Below are positions 18,997-28,426 of a DNA stretch of 64,000 nt, piece after piece. Source of the DNA: SCTM01 sp965279655. Lineage in GTDB: Bacteria; Pseudomonadota; Alphaproteobacteria; Rhodospirillales; Rhodospirillaceae. A program made the position numbers and the translations under genes. The stretch spans positions 1,612,001 through 1,676,000 of the forward strand of contig OZ257255.1 in assembly GCA_965279655.1 (NCBI GenBank). Reading direction: 5' to 3'. The notes beneath the pieces were generated by a model. It saw only the letters and a program-made list of their open reading frames with translations. It did no database searches and was not told where the DNA came from. How positions within the stretch are numbered: position 1 is the stretch's first letter; every line of letters begins with the position of its first letter.

Positions 18997-19896
18997 ATGC
19001 CCGCTCCTTCCCGTCGCGACTTCGCCCTCATGACCGCGGGCGCCGCCCTCTCCGGCCCGGCGCTCTCGGGTGCCGCCATGGCCCAGGCGCCGAAAGGCCC
19101 CTGGACGGAAGAAGGCTCGGTGCAACGGGGCGGAACCAAGATTCACTACGTCGGGATCGGCAGCGGACCGCCGGTGATCCTGCTGCATAAGCTGGGCGGC
19201 TGGGTGGCGGACTGGCGGCTGATCGCGCCGGCCCTGGCCAAGACCCACCGGGTGATCGCCATCGACATGCCCGGACATGGGGATTCCACGGAGAACGGGC
19301 CGGTGCCGTTCCTGCAGAGCCTGCAAGAATCCGCCGCCACAATTATGGCGGCGCTCGACGATCTGAAGATCGACAAGTTCGACCTTATCGGCAATTCGCT
19401 CGGCGGCTGTTGCTCGGTGGTGATGGCGGCCTTGTGGCCGGAGCGCGTGAAGCACCTGGTGCTGCTGAGCGTCGCGCTGGGCGGCGTGGCGACCCGTGAG
19501 TCCCTCGAAAAGGCCGTCGAGCCACCGGGCCGTTGGGCCGCGGACGGCTCGCCCCTGGTCCGCCCATTCGCGGAATTGCAGAAGATGTTCGGTGTGAACG
19601 ACCCGAAGATCAACGAAGAGCAGAACGCGAGCCGGGCCAAGGCCGGCGCCTGGGTGCGCGCCTCGGAGCGCGGCGTCGGCAACGCGGGTGTGGTGAACTT
19701 CCTACCGAAGATCACCGCCCCCACACTGCTGATCTACGGCGAGCGCGGCGCCTATCACAACTTCGAGGCCCCTGGGAAAGCCAACATCAAGCGGGTGCGC
19801 TCCCTGCGTATCCCGAACTCCGGGTCGTTCACGCATCAGGAGAATCCGCGGGAAACGGAAAAGGTCCTGCAAGGGTTCCTTGCTGAACCCGTCTGA
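18997..19896 (+). CDS. Exported alpha/beta-hydrolase
   Basis: A 299-residue hydrolase with a Tat-type signal (SRRDFALMTAGAALSGPALS...AMA). The ATG at 18997 is chosen because GGAGG lies at 18988-18992 and the signal begins there. Catalytic features are the LLHKLGGWVADW oxyanion region, GNSLGG nucleophile elbow and a C-terminal SFTHQENP His. The fold is that of esterase/haloalkane-dehalogenase-like enzymes; the substrate is unknown. It is divergent from the TonB receptor and 66 bases before a VOC protein gene, so the three may handle one imported compound. Confidence 0.85.
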   Translation: MPAPSRRDFALMTAGAALSGPALSGAAMAQAPKGPWTEEGSVQRGGTKIHYVGIGSGPPVILLHKLGGWVADWRLIAPALAKTHRVIAIDMPGHGDSTENGPVPFLQSLQESAATIMAALDDLKIDKFDLIGNSLGGCCSVVMAALWPERVKHLVLLSVALGGVATRESLEKAVEPPGRWAADGSPLVRPFAELQKMFGVNDPKINEEQNASRAKAGAWVRASERGVGNAGVVNFLPKITAPTLLIYGERGAYHNFEAPGKANIKRVRSLRIPNSGSFTHQENPRETEKVLQGFLAEPV

Positions 19897-19962
19897 CAGG
19901 CCTCCCGTACGCTTTCACCGCGGCGTAGACTTCCGGTCCCGTCAGTCCCCGGAGACCGCGCC

Positions 19963-20517
19963 ATGAAAGCTATGTTGATCGCTGCAGCCCTCTTGCTCTC
20001 CGTTCCGGGCGCACACGCCGCTGCGCCTGTGCAGCCCGGCTACACGATCACGCCCATGAACCGCGCCACGATCTTCGTGCGCGACCAGGAGGCCTCGCTG
20101 AAGCTTTACCGCGACATCCTCGGCATGAAGGTGTGGTTCAACAACCACTGGGACAATGACGGCATCAACGCCATCATGAACACGAAGGGCCTGACGCTAC
20201 AGGCCATCGCGCTCGAGTCTGGCGATTCCGTGTTCGGCAGGCTCGGCATCTATCAACTCGGCAAAGAGGCGCAAAAGGCGTCAAGGCCGGAGCAAGGCAC
20301 GGTCACCAAGACCGGCGATTTCGCGATCGTGTTCAGCACCAACGACATCGACGCCTTGACCGCGAAGATCAAAGCCGCCGGGTATCCGATCATCTCGCCG
20401 CCCGTTGTGCTCAAGGAAAATCCCGATATGGAAGTGCAAGGCCGCGAGATGATGTTTCGCGATCCGGACGGTGTGCTGGTCAATCTCGTACAGTCGGGCG
20501 TACCCAAGAAAAAATAG
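19963..20517 (+). CDS. Exported VOC-superfamily protein
   Basis: A 184-residue protein with a Sec signal peptide (MKAMLIAAALLLSVPGAHA|A) and a single glyoxalase/bleomycin-resistance fold. It opens MNRATIFVRDQEASLKLYRDILGMKVWF and ends FRDPDGVLVNLVQSG. A periplasmic location is unusual for this superfamily. No reaction can be assigned. It follows the exported hydrolase on the same strand and precedes the CYTH-CHAD gene by 12 bases. Confidence 0.8.
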   Translation: MKAMLIAAALLLSVPGAHAAAPVQPGYTITPMNRATIFVRDQEASLKLYRDILGMKVWFNNHWDNDGINAIMNTKGLTLQAIALESGDSVFGRLGIYQLGKEAQKASRPEQGTVTKTGDFAIVFSTNDIDALTAKIKAAGYPIISPPVVLKENPDMEVQGREMMFRDPDGVLVNLVQSGVPKKK

Positions 20518-20529
20518 CGGGAGCGGATC

Positions 20530-22035
20530 GTGGCGGAAATCGAACTCAAGCTGACCGCGCCGGCGGACCGCCTGCCCGCGTTGCGCGCCGCGCTCGCCGC
20601 CATGAGCGGCGGGCGCCCGCCGGCGCCCGAGGCCCTTCACGCCACGTATTACGACACCCGCGCGCGCGATCTCGCGCGACAGGGACTGACGCTGCGGGTA
20701 CGCCGCGAGAACGGCGGATTCGTGCAGACCGTCAAGTCCGCCGGACGGACGCTCACAAAGCGCGGCGAATGGAGCGATCCGCTCGAGGATGCAACGCCGG
20801 ATCTGAAGGCGAAGGCGACCGGCCGGCGCTTGCGCAATGTGTTGCGCAGGCGGGTGCTGCCGCAGTTCAAAGTGGATGTGAGCCGCACAGCGTTCATCAT
20901 TCACGCCGGAAGCGACACCACGATCGAGGCCGCCGTCGACGAAGGCGTGATCAAAGGGCCCGGAAAGAATGTGGCCCACGATCGCGTGACGGAAGTCGAG
21001 CTTGAACTGAAGTCGGGCGATCCCGCCGCGCTGTACACCATGGCGTTGAAGCTGATGGCGGTCGCACCCTTGACCATCGAGACCCGCAGCAAGTCCGCGC
21101 GCGGCTACGCCCTGCTCGAGGGTGAGACACCGAAGTGGGTGAAGATCACGCCGTTCGCGATCGATCCTACGATGACAGTCGACGACGTCTTGCGCAAAGC
21201 GGGCATCAGCTATCTCACGCAATGTCTCAAGAACACCCCCGCCGTGCTGGCGGACAGCGTCGAGGGCATTCACCAGATGCGGGTCGCCCTGCGCCGCCTG
21301 CGCGGTCTGTTGACGACCTTGAAGAAGGAATTGCCAGAGTCCGCTTACGACTGGGCGAACGACCAACTCAAGTGTGTCCTGCAATCCCTCGGGCCGGCGC
21401 GGAATTGGGATGTGTTTGTCGACGAGATGGTCGGCGCGGTGGCGGAGGAAGGCGCGCTGTCCAACGCGTCGGCGTTCTTGCGGGCCGCGAACATCGCGCG
21501 CATGCGCGCCCACTTGCATGCGCGCGACGCGATCGCCTCACCCGCGCATACAATCGCTATCCTGGAACTCCTGCGTTGGTTCGAGATTCGCGGCTGGCGA
21601 GATCATGGCGTTGCGTCCAGGCCCCTGAACCGCCGCATCGGCAAAACCGCCGGCGCCCTGGTTGACCGCCAATTCCGCCGCGCACGCAAACGCGGGAAGG
21701 GTTTCGAAAAGCTCTCGACCGAAGAGCGCCATGCGTTCCGGATCGCCGTGAAGTCGCTTCGCTACACCCTCGATCTGTTCTGTCCGGCGCTCGAGCCGAA
21801 AAAGGTCCGCGCACTCATCAGAACCCTCAAGCCGTTACAAGAGCACCTGGGACATCTCAACGACATCTCCACCGCGCAGGGCTTGCTGCGGGAACTCACC
21901 GAGCAGGATGCCTCCCCGAACGTCGTTCTGCAGGGAGGCGTCGTGCTGGGGTGGCATGAAGGACGCATGCGCGCGGGAGAAGAAACCTTGTGCCGCGCGG
22001 TCGAAAAGTTCCGCGCTTACACGCCGTTCTGGTAG
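20530..22035 (+). CDS. CYTH and CHAD domain protein
   Basis: A 501-residue protein. The N-terminal CYTH domain (about residues 1-195) starts with the diagnostic ExExK (EIELK, residues 3-7). It belongs to the triphosphate tunnel metalloenzyme family, which hydrolyses inorganic triphosphate or makes cAMP. A helical CHAD domain (about 215-495), rich in Arg/Lys/His (HQMRVALRRLRGLL, RIAVKSLRYTLDLF), binds polyphosphate in studied members. The start is GTG 20530 with GGGAGCGG upstream. The likely role is polyphosphate/triphosphate metabolism. Confidence 0.9.
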   Translation: MAEIELKLTAPADRLPALRAALAAMSGGRPPAPEALHATYYDTRARDLARQGLTLRVRRENGGFVQTVKSAGRTLTKRGEWSDPLEDATPDLKAKATGRRLRNVLRRRVLPQFKVDVSRTAFIIHAGSDTTIEAAVDEGVIKGPGKNVAHDRVTEVELELKSGDPAALYTMALKLMAVAPLTIETRSKSARGYALLEGETPKWVKITPFAIDPTMTVDDVLRKAGISYLTQCLKNTPAVLADSVEGIHQMRVALRRLRGLLTTLKKELPESAYDWANDQLKCVLQSLGPARNWDVFVDEMVGAVAEEGALSNASAFLRAANIARMRAHLHARDAIASPAHTIAILELLRWFEIRGWRDHGVASRPLNRRIGKTAGALVDRQFRRARKRGKGFEKLSTEERHAFRIAVKSLRYTLDLFCPALEPKKVRALIRTLKPLQEHLGHLNDISTAQGLLRELTEQDASPNVVLQGGVVLGWHEGRMRAGEETLCRAVEKFRAYTPFW

Positions 22036-22157
22036 GGATTTTCGCCAGTAAGGCGAGTATGGCCCCCCTTCGCGGACGCAACAAACCGGCCGGTTCCGCG
22101 TTTGATTTCCGAAGGCGCGATCATGCGATCGCGTCCCCGAAATCACAGGAGTTCCGT

Positions 22158-22367
22158 ATGGATAAGGATCGTATCGCAGGCGCGGCCAAGCAGGCTGGCG
22201 GCAGCGTGAAGGAAGCGACGGGCAAGGCGCTCGGAGACAAGAAGATGCAGGCCGAAGGCGCCGCGAAGAAAATGGAAGGCAAGATCCAGAATGCCGTCGG
22301 CGGCGCGAAGGACAGCATCCGCGAGATGAACAAGGATATGGAAAAGGAAGTGAAGAAGAAGCACTAG
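22158..22367 (+). CDS. CsbD-family stress protein
   Basis: A 69-residue, highly charged, helical protein (MDKDRIAGAAKQAGGSVKEA, then KMQAEGAAKKMEGKIQNAVG), matching the CsbD family of small general-stress proteins. An AGGAG site precedes the ATG. It is followed by a strong terminator at 22391 and is probably monocistronic. The molecular function of the family is unknown. Confidence 0.9.
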   Translation: MDKDRIAGAAKQAGGSVKEATGKALGDKKMQAEGAAKKMEGKIQNAVGGAKDSIREMNKDMEKEVKKKH

Positions 22368-22390
22368 CTTTACCTTCACCAGCTTTCCAA

Positions 22391-22418
22391 GAAAGGGCGC
22401 TCTCACGAGCGCCCTTTC
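22391..22418 (+). terminator. Strong hairpin terminator after csbD-like gene
   Basis: Perfect 12-bp arms, GAAAGGGCGCTC and its complement, around a TCAC loop. T-rich sequence follows on the plus strand and, in reverse, TTTCTTGG on the minus strand. It probably serves both convergent transcripts. Confidence 0.8.
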
Positions 22419-22429
22419 GTCGTTTCAAA

Positions 22430-23968
22430 CTACCGCTTCGGCGCAACCGGCGTGAAGTTCGCAGCATCGTTCGGATCGCCGCGGCCCTTGTAGCGCGCCT
22501 GCAACGGATACGGATACTGGGGGCGCGAGAACGAGATCTGATCCTTGGTGAAGCTCGGCGGGGCCCAGAGATTGTTGTTGGGCCGGGCACCCGGCTTGGC
22601 TTTCACGGCCATGAGCACGTCCGGCTTGGCGTCGTGCTCCACCCAAGCTTCCAGGTACTTCAGATAATCGGTGGTGTCGGCCGCGTGACCGCCGATGCAG
22701 TGCGCCATACCGGGCACCATGTAGAGGCGGAGGAAGTCTTGGGTCGCGGCGCGCCCGCCCATGAGGCGTTCGACCATGTCGTAGTAGTCGATGCTCGATT
22801 CCGGCAGCACCGATTGATCGCCCCAGCCGTGGTACATGATGAGCTTGCCGCCGCGCGCCTTGAACTTGCGTAAGTCCGGATTGTAGCCGCTGTACAGCGC
22901 TTCCATCAGGCCGAGGCGCTGCGGGTCCTTGTCCCAATCGAAGTCTTGGAGTTTCCAGCTCGGACCCGCGTCGGGCATGAAGTTCATGTAGCGGTACATG
23001 TCCGTCATGAAGCTGAGATAAGTCGCGGGTTTCCCCTCGGCGCCGACATAGTTCAGCCGCCAATTCAATTCCGAGCCCGGCATCGCGCGGCCGACGTAGA
23101 TCTGCTCGCCCTTGCTGTTGCGCCCACCGGCGTAGATCTTGCGCACGGCCTCGGCCTTCTCCGGCGACAGCACGCCGCCCGGATCGAACTTGCAGGTGCG
23201 CGGATCGCCGATGATGCCGTCCCGCAAGCCGTCGTCCGCATCGCAAGCGGCGACGGCGGCTTCATGCACGCGTTCCACGTCGGGGATCGTCAGGATCGAT
23301 GAGCCGTCGGCGCGCATGTTCGCTAGCAGCGATGCGATCAGCGGCAGCGTGTCGCCGGTCTCGTCGATTACCGGCGCGCCCGCGATGATGCCGTCGAAGT
23401 CGTGCGGGAAGCGCTGCGCCTCGACCATGCCCTGCCGCCCGCCGGTGGAGCAGCCCATGTAGTAGGACCGCCGTGGGGCTTTGCCGTAGTAGCGCTCCGT
23501 CAGCGCCTTGCCCGCGAGCGCCACCACATGGGTGGAGCGGAAGGCGAAGTCGACTTCGCCCTGAAGATTGTTGAACGCCCACTTCGCGTCGAGCCCCGTG
23601 GACTTGTGGCCCATGTCGCTGACGATGCAGGAATAGCCCTGACGTATAACGTTGTCGCATAGCTGCGTGGACAGGAAGCCGCAGAAGCCGCCGCAGCCGA
23701 TCTCGGCGAACTTTCCATTCCAGTTGTCCTGCGGCAGCCGCAGTTCGAAGCCGATTTGCGGCTGGACGTAACCTTCGATCCGGCAATAAGGCGGCGTCTC
23801 GGCCGTGGCCCGCACCAGCTGTGCCGCAACCACATGTGTGGGGGCGTCGGGGATCTGGCCCGCGTCGCCCTCCAGCGCTTTGCACGCATTCGGCGGCTCC
23901 TGCGCGAAAGCAGAACACGTTAACGCGATCAACGCCGCGAAGACGAAACGAAGCCGCAAAGCCTTCAT
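22430..23968 (-). CDS. Tannase/feruloyl-esterase family secreted hydrolase
   Basis: A 512-residue exported serine esterase. The ATG at 23968 gives a signal peptide (MKALRLRFVFAALIALTCSAFA|Q). The family nucleophile motif GCSTGG contains Ser174 next to Cys173, and the C-terminal PGMAHCIGG supplies the catalytic His with its disulfide Cys. Many Cys pairs are present (GCGGFCG). Members cleave gallate, ferulate or other aromatic esters. 49 in-frame codons upstream lack signal character and are excluded. It is divergent from the RND adaptor. Confidence 0.88.
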   Translation of the reverse strand: MKALRLRFVFAALIALTCSAFAQEPPNACKALEGDAGQIPDAPTHVVAAQLVRATAETPPYCRIEGYVQPQIGFELRLPQDNWNGKFAEIGCGGFCGFLSTQLCDNVIRQGYSCIVSDMGHKSTGLDAKWAFNNLQGEVDFAFRSTHVVALAGKALTERYYGKAPRRSYYMGCSTGGRQGMVEAQRFPHDFDGIIAGAPVIDETGDTLPLIASLLANMRADGSSILTIPDVERVHEAAVAACDADDGLRDGIIGDPRTCKFDPGGVLSPEKAEAVRKIYAGGRNSKGEQIYVGRAMPGSELNWRLNYVGAEGKPATYLSFMTDMYRYMNFMPDAGPSWKLQDFDWDKDPQRLGLMEALYSGYNPDLRKFKARGGKLIMYHGWGDQSVLPESSIDYYDMVERLMGGRAATQDFLRLYMVPGMAHCIGGHAADTTDYLKYLEAWVEHDAKPDVLMAVKAKPGARPNNNLWAPPSFTKDQISFSRPQYPYPLQARYKGRGDPNDAANFTPVAPKR

Positions 23969-24149
23969 GTGCAACCCCCTAAGGCGACCACGATGTGAGC
24001 GAGCTTTAATATCCGTGCGTGGACATGAAATGTTACAATTTCGCGTCTCACCGGTCACCAAGAGTTGCCAAGAAGTGCTTGAAAAAAGGCGCAAATGTGA
24101 GCATGAACTCGCCACAGACTATAACCTTACATCCTCGTTGGGAAACCTC

Positions 24150-25265
24150 GTGCGTCCGTCTTGGAAAATCGTTCTTCCCGTCGCGTGCTTGATCGTCGCG
24201 GGCGGAGCTTACTTCACGTTCAAGGGCGATGCCGCCCCCAGCGCACGCGGCGGCGACCGCACGCGCTTGGTGAAGGTCGAGGCGGCGAAACGCGTACACC
24301 TCGCCGACCGTCTCGAAGCCATCGGCACGCTTCAAGCAAACGAGTCCGTGACTCTCACAGCCAAGACCCAGGGCATCATCCGTTCGATCAACTTCCAGGA
24401 TTCCCAGATCGTCAAACAGGGCGAGGCGATCGCCTCGATCGATGCGGGCGAGCAGAACGCCCAGGTGCGCGTCGAAGAAGCCAACGTCGCCCAGCAGCGC
24501 CGCGAACTCGATCGCGCCTTGCAGCTCGTCGCGGAAAAACACGTTTCGGAATCCCGGGTCGATGAAATCCGCTCGGCGGTGAAGAAGGCCGAAGCCAACC
24601 TTGCCTCCGCCGCCGTGCGCGCGGACGATCGGCGCATCATCGCGCCCTTCTCCGGCATCATCGGCACGCGCCGCATCAGCTTGGGCGCCCTGGTCTCCCC
24701 GGGCACGGCCATCGCCACGCTCGACGACATCTCGGTCATGAAGCTGGACTTCACGGTGCCTGAGACGTTCCTCGGCTCGTTGAAGGTTGGCTTGCCGGTG
24801 GAAGCCGCAGCGAGCGCGTATCGCGGCGAGATCTTCAAGGGCGAAGTGGTTTCAATCGACAGCCGCATCGATCCGGTGACGCGCTCCATCGCCGTGCGCG
24901 CGCTGCTGCCGAACACCGAGTTGCGCCTGCGCCCAGGCATGCTGATGGTCGCGGACCTGGTGAAGGATGCCCGCGACAGCATCGCCGTGTCGGAAAACGC
25001 GGTGCAGCCGGAAACCGACAAACAGTATGTCTTTGTCGTGAACGCCGACGGCATCGTGAAGCGCACCGAGGTCAAGTTGGGCGCCAGGATGCTCGGGACC
25101 GTCGAGATCCTGAGCGGCGTCAACGAAAACGACCTTGTGATCGTGGAAGGCGTGCAAGACCTTCGCGACGGCACGAAGGTGAAGATCACCAACCCGGAAG
25201 CCGTGCCGGTCGCCAAACCCCAACAGCCCGCCGAGGCGCGGGACAGGGCCCTTAGCCGAGGCTGA
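24150..25265 (+). CDS. RND efflux periplasmic adaptor (HlyD/AcrA family)
   Basis: A 371-residue membrane-fusion protein. An N-terminal anchor (WKIVLPVACLIVAGGAYFTF) is followed by the lipoyl half-motif GTLQANESVTLTAKTQGIIR, a helical hairpin (about 105-150) and the second lipoyl half IIAPFSGIIGTRRISLGALV. The C-terminal barrel ends in VEGVQDLRDGTKVKI. I chose the GTG at 24150 because it places the anchor at the N-terminus; an ATG at 24030 would add 40 charged residues. It pairs with the pump gene 38 bases downstream. No TolC partner is adjacent. Confidence 0.87.
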   Translation: MRPSWKIVLPVACLIVAGGAYFTFKGDAAPSARGGDRTRLVKVEAAKRVHLADRLEAIGTLQANESVTLTAKTQGIIRSINFQDSQIVKQGEAIASIDAGEQNAQVRVEEANVAQQRRELDRALQLVAEKHVSESRVDEIRSAVKKAEANLASAAVRADDRRIIAPFSGIIGTRRISLGALVSPGTAIATLDDISVMKLDFTVPETFLGSLKVGLPVEAAASAYRGEIFKGEVVSIDSRIDPVTRSIAVRALLPNTELRLRPGMLMVADLVKDARDSIAVSENAVQPETDKQYVFVVNADGIVKRTEVKLGARMLGTVEILSGVNENDLVIVEGVQDLRDGTKVKITNPEAVPVAKPQQPAEARDRALSRG

Positions 25266-25303
25266 AGCTGAAGCCGCATCCGCGCGCGAAGGAACGCCGC
25301 ACC

Positions 25304-28300
25304 ATGGTCCTCTCTGACTTCTCGATCCGCCGGCCCGTCGTGGCCATCGTCTTCAGCCTCCTGCTCGTCGTGTTCGGGCTGTTCGCGCTCGGCCAAATGC
25401 AGGTGCGCGAGACGCCCAATATCGACCGTCCGTTTGTGTCGGTGCACGTCTCCTATGTCGGCGCGTCGGCCGAAGTGGTCGAGACCCGCATGCTGAAGGT
25501 GATCGAAGACCAGATCAGCGGCATCTCGGGCATCAAGTCCATCCGGTCCTTCGGCAAGGACGGCTTCGGCAACGTCGATATCGAATTCGTTGAAGGCAAG
25601 AACATCGACGAAGCGGCGAACGACGTGCGCGACCAGGTCAGCCGCGTCATCAATCGCCTGCCGGAAGACGCGGATACGCCGATCATCGAGAAAGCCGACC
25701 CTGACGACGATCCGATCGTCTGGATCAGCCTGTGGTCGACGCAACGCAGCGCCCTCGAATTGACCGACTACGCGACCCTGGTGCTGGGGCCGCAGATCTC
25801 CACCCTCAACGGCATCTCCTCCATCGCTTACGGCGGTCAGCGCAAGAAGGCGATGCGGATCTGGCTCGACCGCCGCGCCATGGCGGCGCGCGAACTGACC
25901 TCGGCCGATGTCGAATCCGCCCTGCGGCGGGAAAACGTGGAATTGGGCGCGGGGATGATCGAATCCCGCGACCGCTTCATCACCATGCGCACCATCCGGC
26001 CCTACCAGTCACCGGCGGAATTCGAGAAGCTGGTGATCTCGCGTGGGCCCAACAATCTGCTGATCCGCCTGGGCGACATCGCCAAGGTCGAACTCGGCCC
26101 GGTCGACGGCTACGGCACCTATCGCAACAACGGCCAGCCGGGCGTGGGCCTTGGCGTGAAAAAGCAGCCCGGCGCCTCGACCCTGGACGTCGCGCGGGAC
26201 GTGATCGCGGAAGTCGAGCGCCTGCAGAAGAGCAAGCCGGCCGACATCACGATGGTGGTCTCTCAAGACAACTCGCAGTTCATCGCGGCGGCCATCAAGG
26301 AAGTGTCGATCGCCGGCGTCGTCGCCGCGGCGCTGGTGATGGCAGTGATCTATCTGTTCCTGGGCACCGTGCGGGCCGCGATCATTCCGGCCGTGACCGT
26401 GCCGATCTCGATCATCGCGACCGCGCTGGTCATGTGGCCGGCGGGATTCTCGATCAACATCCTGACCCTGCTGGCGATGGTGCTGGCCATCGGCCTCGTG
26501 GTCGATGACGCCATTATCATGTTGGAGAACATCCATCGACGGATGCGGGCCGGCGAACCGGTGCTGCTGGCGGCGATCCGCGGATCGCGGCAGGTGGGCA
26601 TGGCGATTGTGTCGACGACCCTGGTGCTGGCGGCCGCATTCATGCCGATCGCCCTGCTCCGGGGCAACGTCGGCGCCCTGTTCCGCGAGTTCGCCGTAAC
26701 CATGGCGGTGGCGGTGCTGGTATCGATGGTGGTGTCGCTGACCCTGACCCCGGTCATGTGCAGCAAGATCCTGAATTCCTCGCTGGACGACAGCCGCGCC
26801 GCCCACGCCGCCGAACGCGCGTTCGAGCGCTTGAAGCTGTTCTACGCGCGCTGGCTGAACAAGTCGCTCGACAAGCCCGCGGCCGTTCTGATCGGCTTCG
26901 CGGTGACGATCGTGTTGACCGGCGTGTTCTTCGTCGTGCTGCCGAAGGAATTCACCCCACGCGAAGACCGCGGTCAGTTCCAGGTCCAAATCAAGCCGCC
27001 GGAAGGTGCTTCGCCTGAATACGTCGAACGTCAGGTCAAGGCCGCCTACGACGTGATCAAGCCGGAGATCGACAGCGGCGTGATCGTGCGCGCCATGGAA
27101 GTTGTCAACGGCCCCGGCAACGGCGGCAACATCCTCGTCAACATGACGCCGTGGAAGAACCGCGACATCACTGCGCCGGAATATGCCGCGAAGATCACCC
27201 CGGCGATCAGCCAGATCACCGGCGCACAGATCGCGGTCAACCTGCCGCAGGGCATGGGACGCGGCGGCGGCGGCGGCGGCGGCGGCCTCAACCTCACCAT
27301 CGGCGGGCCGAGCTACGAAGAACTGCGCAAGTGGCGCGACGCCCTGATGGCCGACCTGGGGAAGAACCCGAAGTTCGTGCAGGTGCGCAACAACTTCGTC
27401 GAGACCAAGCCGCAGATGCGCGTGAAGATCGATACGGTGCGCGCCGGCGACCTGGGCGTCTCGGTGCAGACCATCGGCCAGACGCTCGCCAGCATGCTCG
27501 GCTCGCGCAAGGTGACGACCTTCGTCGACGGCGGAGAGGAATACGACGTCATCCTGCAGAACCAGCTGGACGATCGCCGCACCCCGACCGACATTTCCAA
27601 CATCTATGTGCGCTCCGACACGACCCGGGAATTGATCCCGCTGTCGAGCGTGGTCACGCTGGAAGAAGCCGCCTATTCCAACGGCCTCAACCGCTTCAAT
27701 CGCCGCCGCGCGATCTCGGTGAACATCTTCCCGCGCCTGGATATCCCGCTCGGGGAACTGATCGAGGAAGTCGAAAAGGTCGTGAAGGCGCGCCTGCCCG
27801 AAACCGCCGAACTCAACTGGCGCGGCGAGGCCGGCGACTACCGCGAGAACTCGGCGGCGATCTACTTCAGCTTCGCCTTGGCGCTGGTGGTTGTGTTCCT
27901 GGTGCTAGCCGCACAATTCGAGAGCTTCATCCACCCGGTCGTGGTGATGATGACGGTGCCCTTAGCAACGGCGGGCGCCTTGCTGGGACTCACGCTCTTC
28001 GGACAGACCATCAATCTTTATTCGCAGATCGGCATCATCGTGCTGGTCGGATTGGCGGCGAAGAACGGCATCCTGATCGTCGAGTTCGCCAATCAGCTAC
28101 GCGACCAGGGCCGTGAATTCCGCGAAGCCTTGGTGGAAGCAGCCCTCACCCGCTTCCGGCCGATCATCATGACCATGCTCGCCACGGTCATGGGCGCGGT
28201 GCCGCTGCTGATCGCCACCGGCGCGGGCGCGGAAGCGCGCCGTCCCATCGGCGTGGTGGTGTTCGCCGGCGTGTCCTGCGCGGCGTTGATCACCCTCTTG

Positions 28301-28426
28301 GTGATCCCGACGTTCTACATGCTGCTGGCACGACGCACGAAGTCGCCCGGCTTCCTCGCGGCGGAAATCCGCAAGCAGGAAGCGAGCTACGGCGATAATG
28401 TGAAGGCCAATCAGCCGGCCGAGTAG
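25304..28426 (+). CDS. Multidrug efflux RND permease (HAE-1/AcrB-like)
   Basis: A 1040-residue inner-membrane proton antiporter with the usual N-terminus (MVLSDFSIRRPVVAIVFSLL), two periplasmic loops and twelve helices. TM4 carries the Asp-Asp proton-relay pair in GLVVDDAIIMLEN (about residue 400), the mark of drug rather than metal pumps. An eight-glycine stretch (GRGGGGGGGGLN) encoded by (GGC)8 interrupts the second periplasmic loop. It forms an operon with the preceding adaptor, and its stop abuts the stop of the convergent gene. Probable substrates are hydrophobic toxic compounds. Confidence 0.93.
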   Translation: MVLSDFSIRRPVVAIVFSLLLVVFGLFALGQMQVRETPNIDRPFVSVHVSYVGASAEVVETRMLKVIEDQISGISGIKSIRSFGKDGFGNVDIEFVEGKNIDEAANDVRDQVSRVINRLPEDADTPIIEKADPDDDPIVWISLWSTQRSALELTDYATLVLGPQISTLNGISSIAYGGQRKKAMRIWLDRRAMAARELTSADVESALRRENVELGAGMIESRDRFITMRTIRPYQSPAEFEKLVISRGPNNLLIRLGDIAKVELGPVDGYGTYRNNGQPGVGLGVKKQPGASTLDVARDVIAEVERLQKSKPADITMVVSQDNSQFIAAAIKEVSIAGVVAAALVMAVIYLFLGTVRAAIIPAVTVPISIIATALVMWPAGFSINILTLLAMVLAIGLVVDDAIIMLENIHRRMRAGEPVLLAAIRGSRQVGMAIVSTTLVLAAAFMPIALLRGNVGALFREFAVTMAVAVLVSMVVSLTLTPVMCSKILNSSLDDSRAAHAAERAFERLKLFYARWLNKSLDKPAAVLIGFAVTIVLTGVFFVVLPKEFTPREDRGQFQVQIKPPEGASPEYVERQVKAAYDVIKPEIDSGVIVRAMEVVNGPGNGGNILVNMTPWKNRDITAPEYAAKITPAISQITGAQIAVNLPQGMGRGGGGGGGGLNLTIGGPSYEELRKWRDALMADLGKNPKFVQVRNNFVETKPQMRVKIDTVRAGDLGVSVQTIGQTLASMLGSRKVTTFVDGGEEYDVILQNQLDDRRTPTDISNIYVRSDTTRELIPLSSVVTLEEAAYSNGLNRFNRRRAISVNIFPRLDIPLGELIEEVEKVVKARLPETAELNWRGEAGDYRENSAAIYFSFALALVVVFLVLAAQFESFIHPVVVMMTVPLATAGALLGLTLFGQTINLYSQIGIIVLVGLAAKNGILIVEFANQLRDQGREFREALVEAALTRFRPIIMTMLATVMGAVPLLIATGAGAEARRPIGVVVFAGVSCAALITLLVIPTFYMLLARRTKSPGFLAAEIRKQEASYGDNVKANQPAE
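27263..27286 (+). repeat. (GGC)8 trinucleotide tract inside the RND permease
   Basis: Eight uninterrupted GGC codons encode poly-Gly in a periplasmic loop. Length changes would stay in frame. Confidence 0.9.

Noticed and set aside
26009..26989. 326-codon minus-strand frame over the drug RND permease
   Set aside because: His/Arg/Asp-rich repeats arise from antisense of hydrophobic helices; no supported product.
27250..27300. GGC repeat considered as a CRISPR or intergenic repeat
   Set aside because: It is a codon-periodic homopolymer inside a coding region with no spacers.
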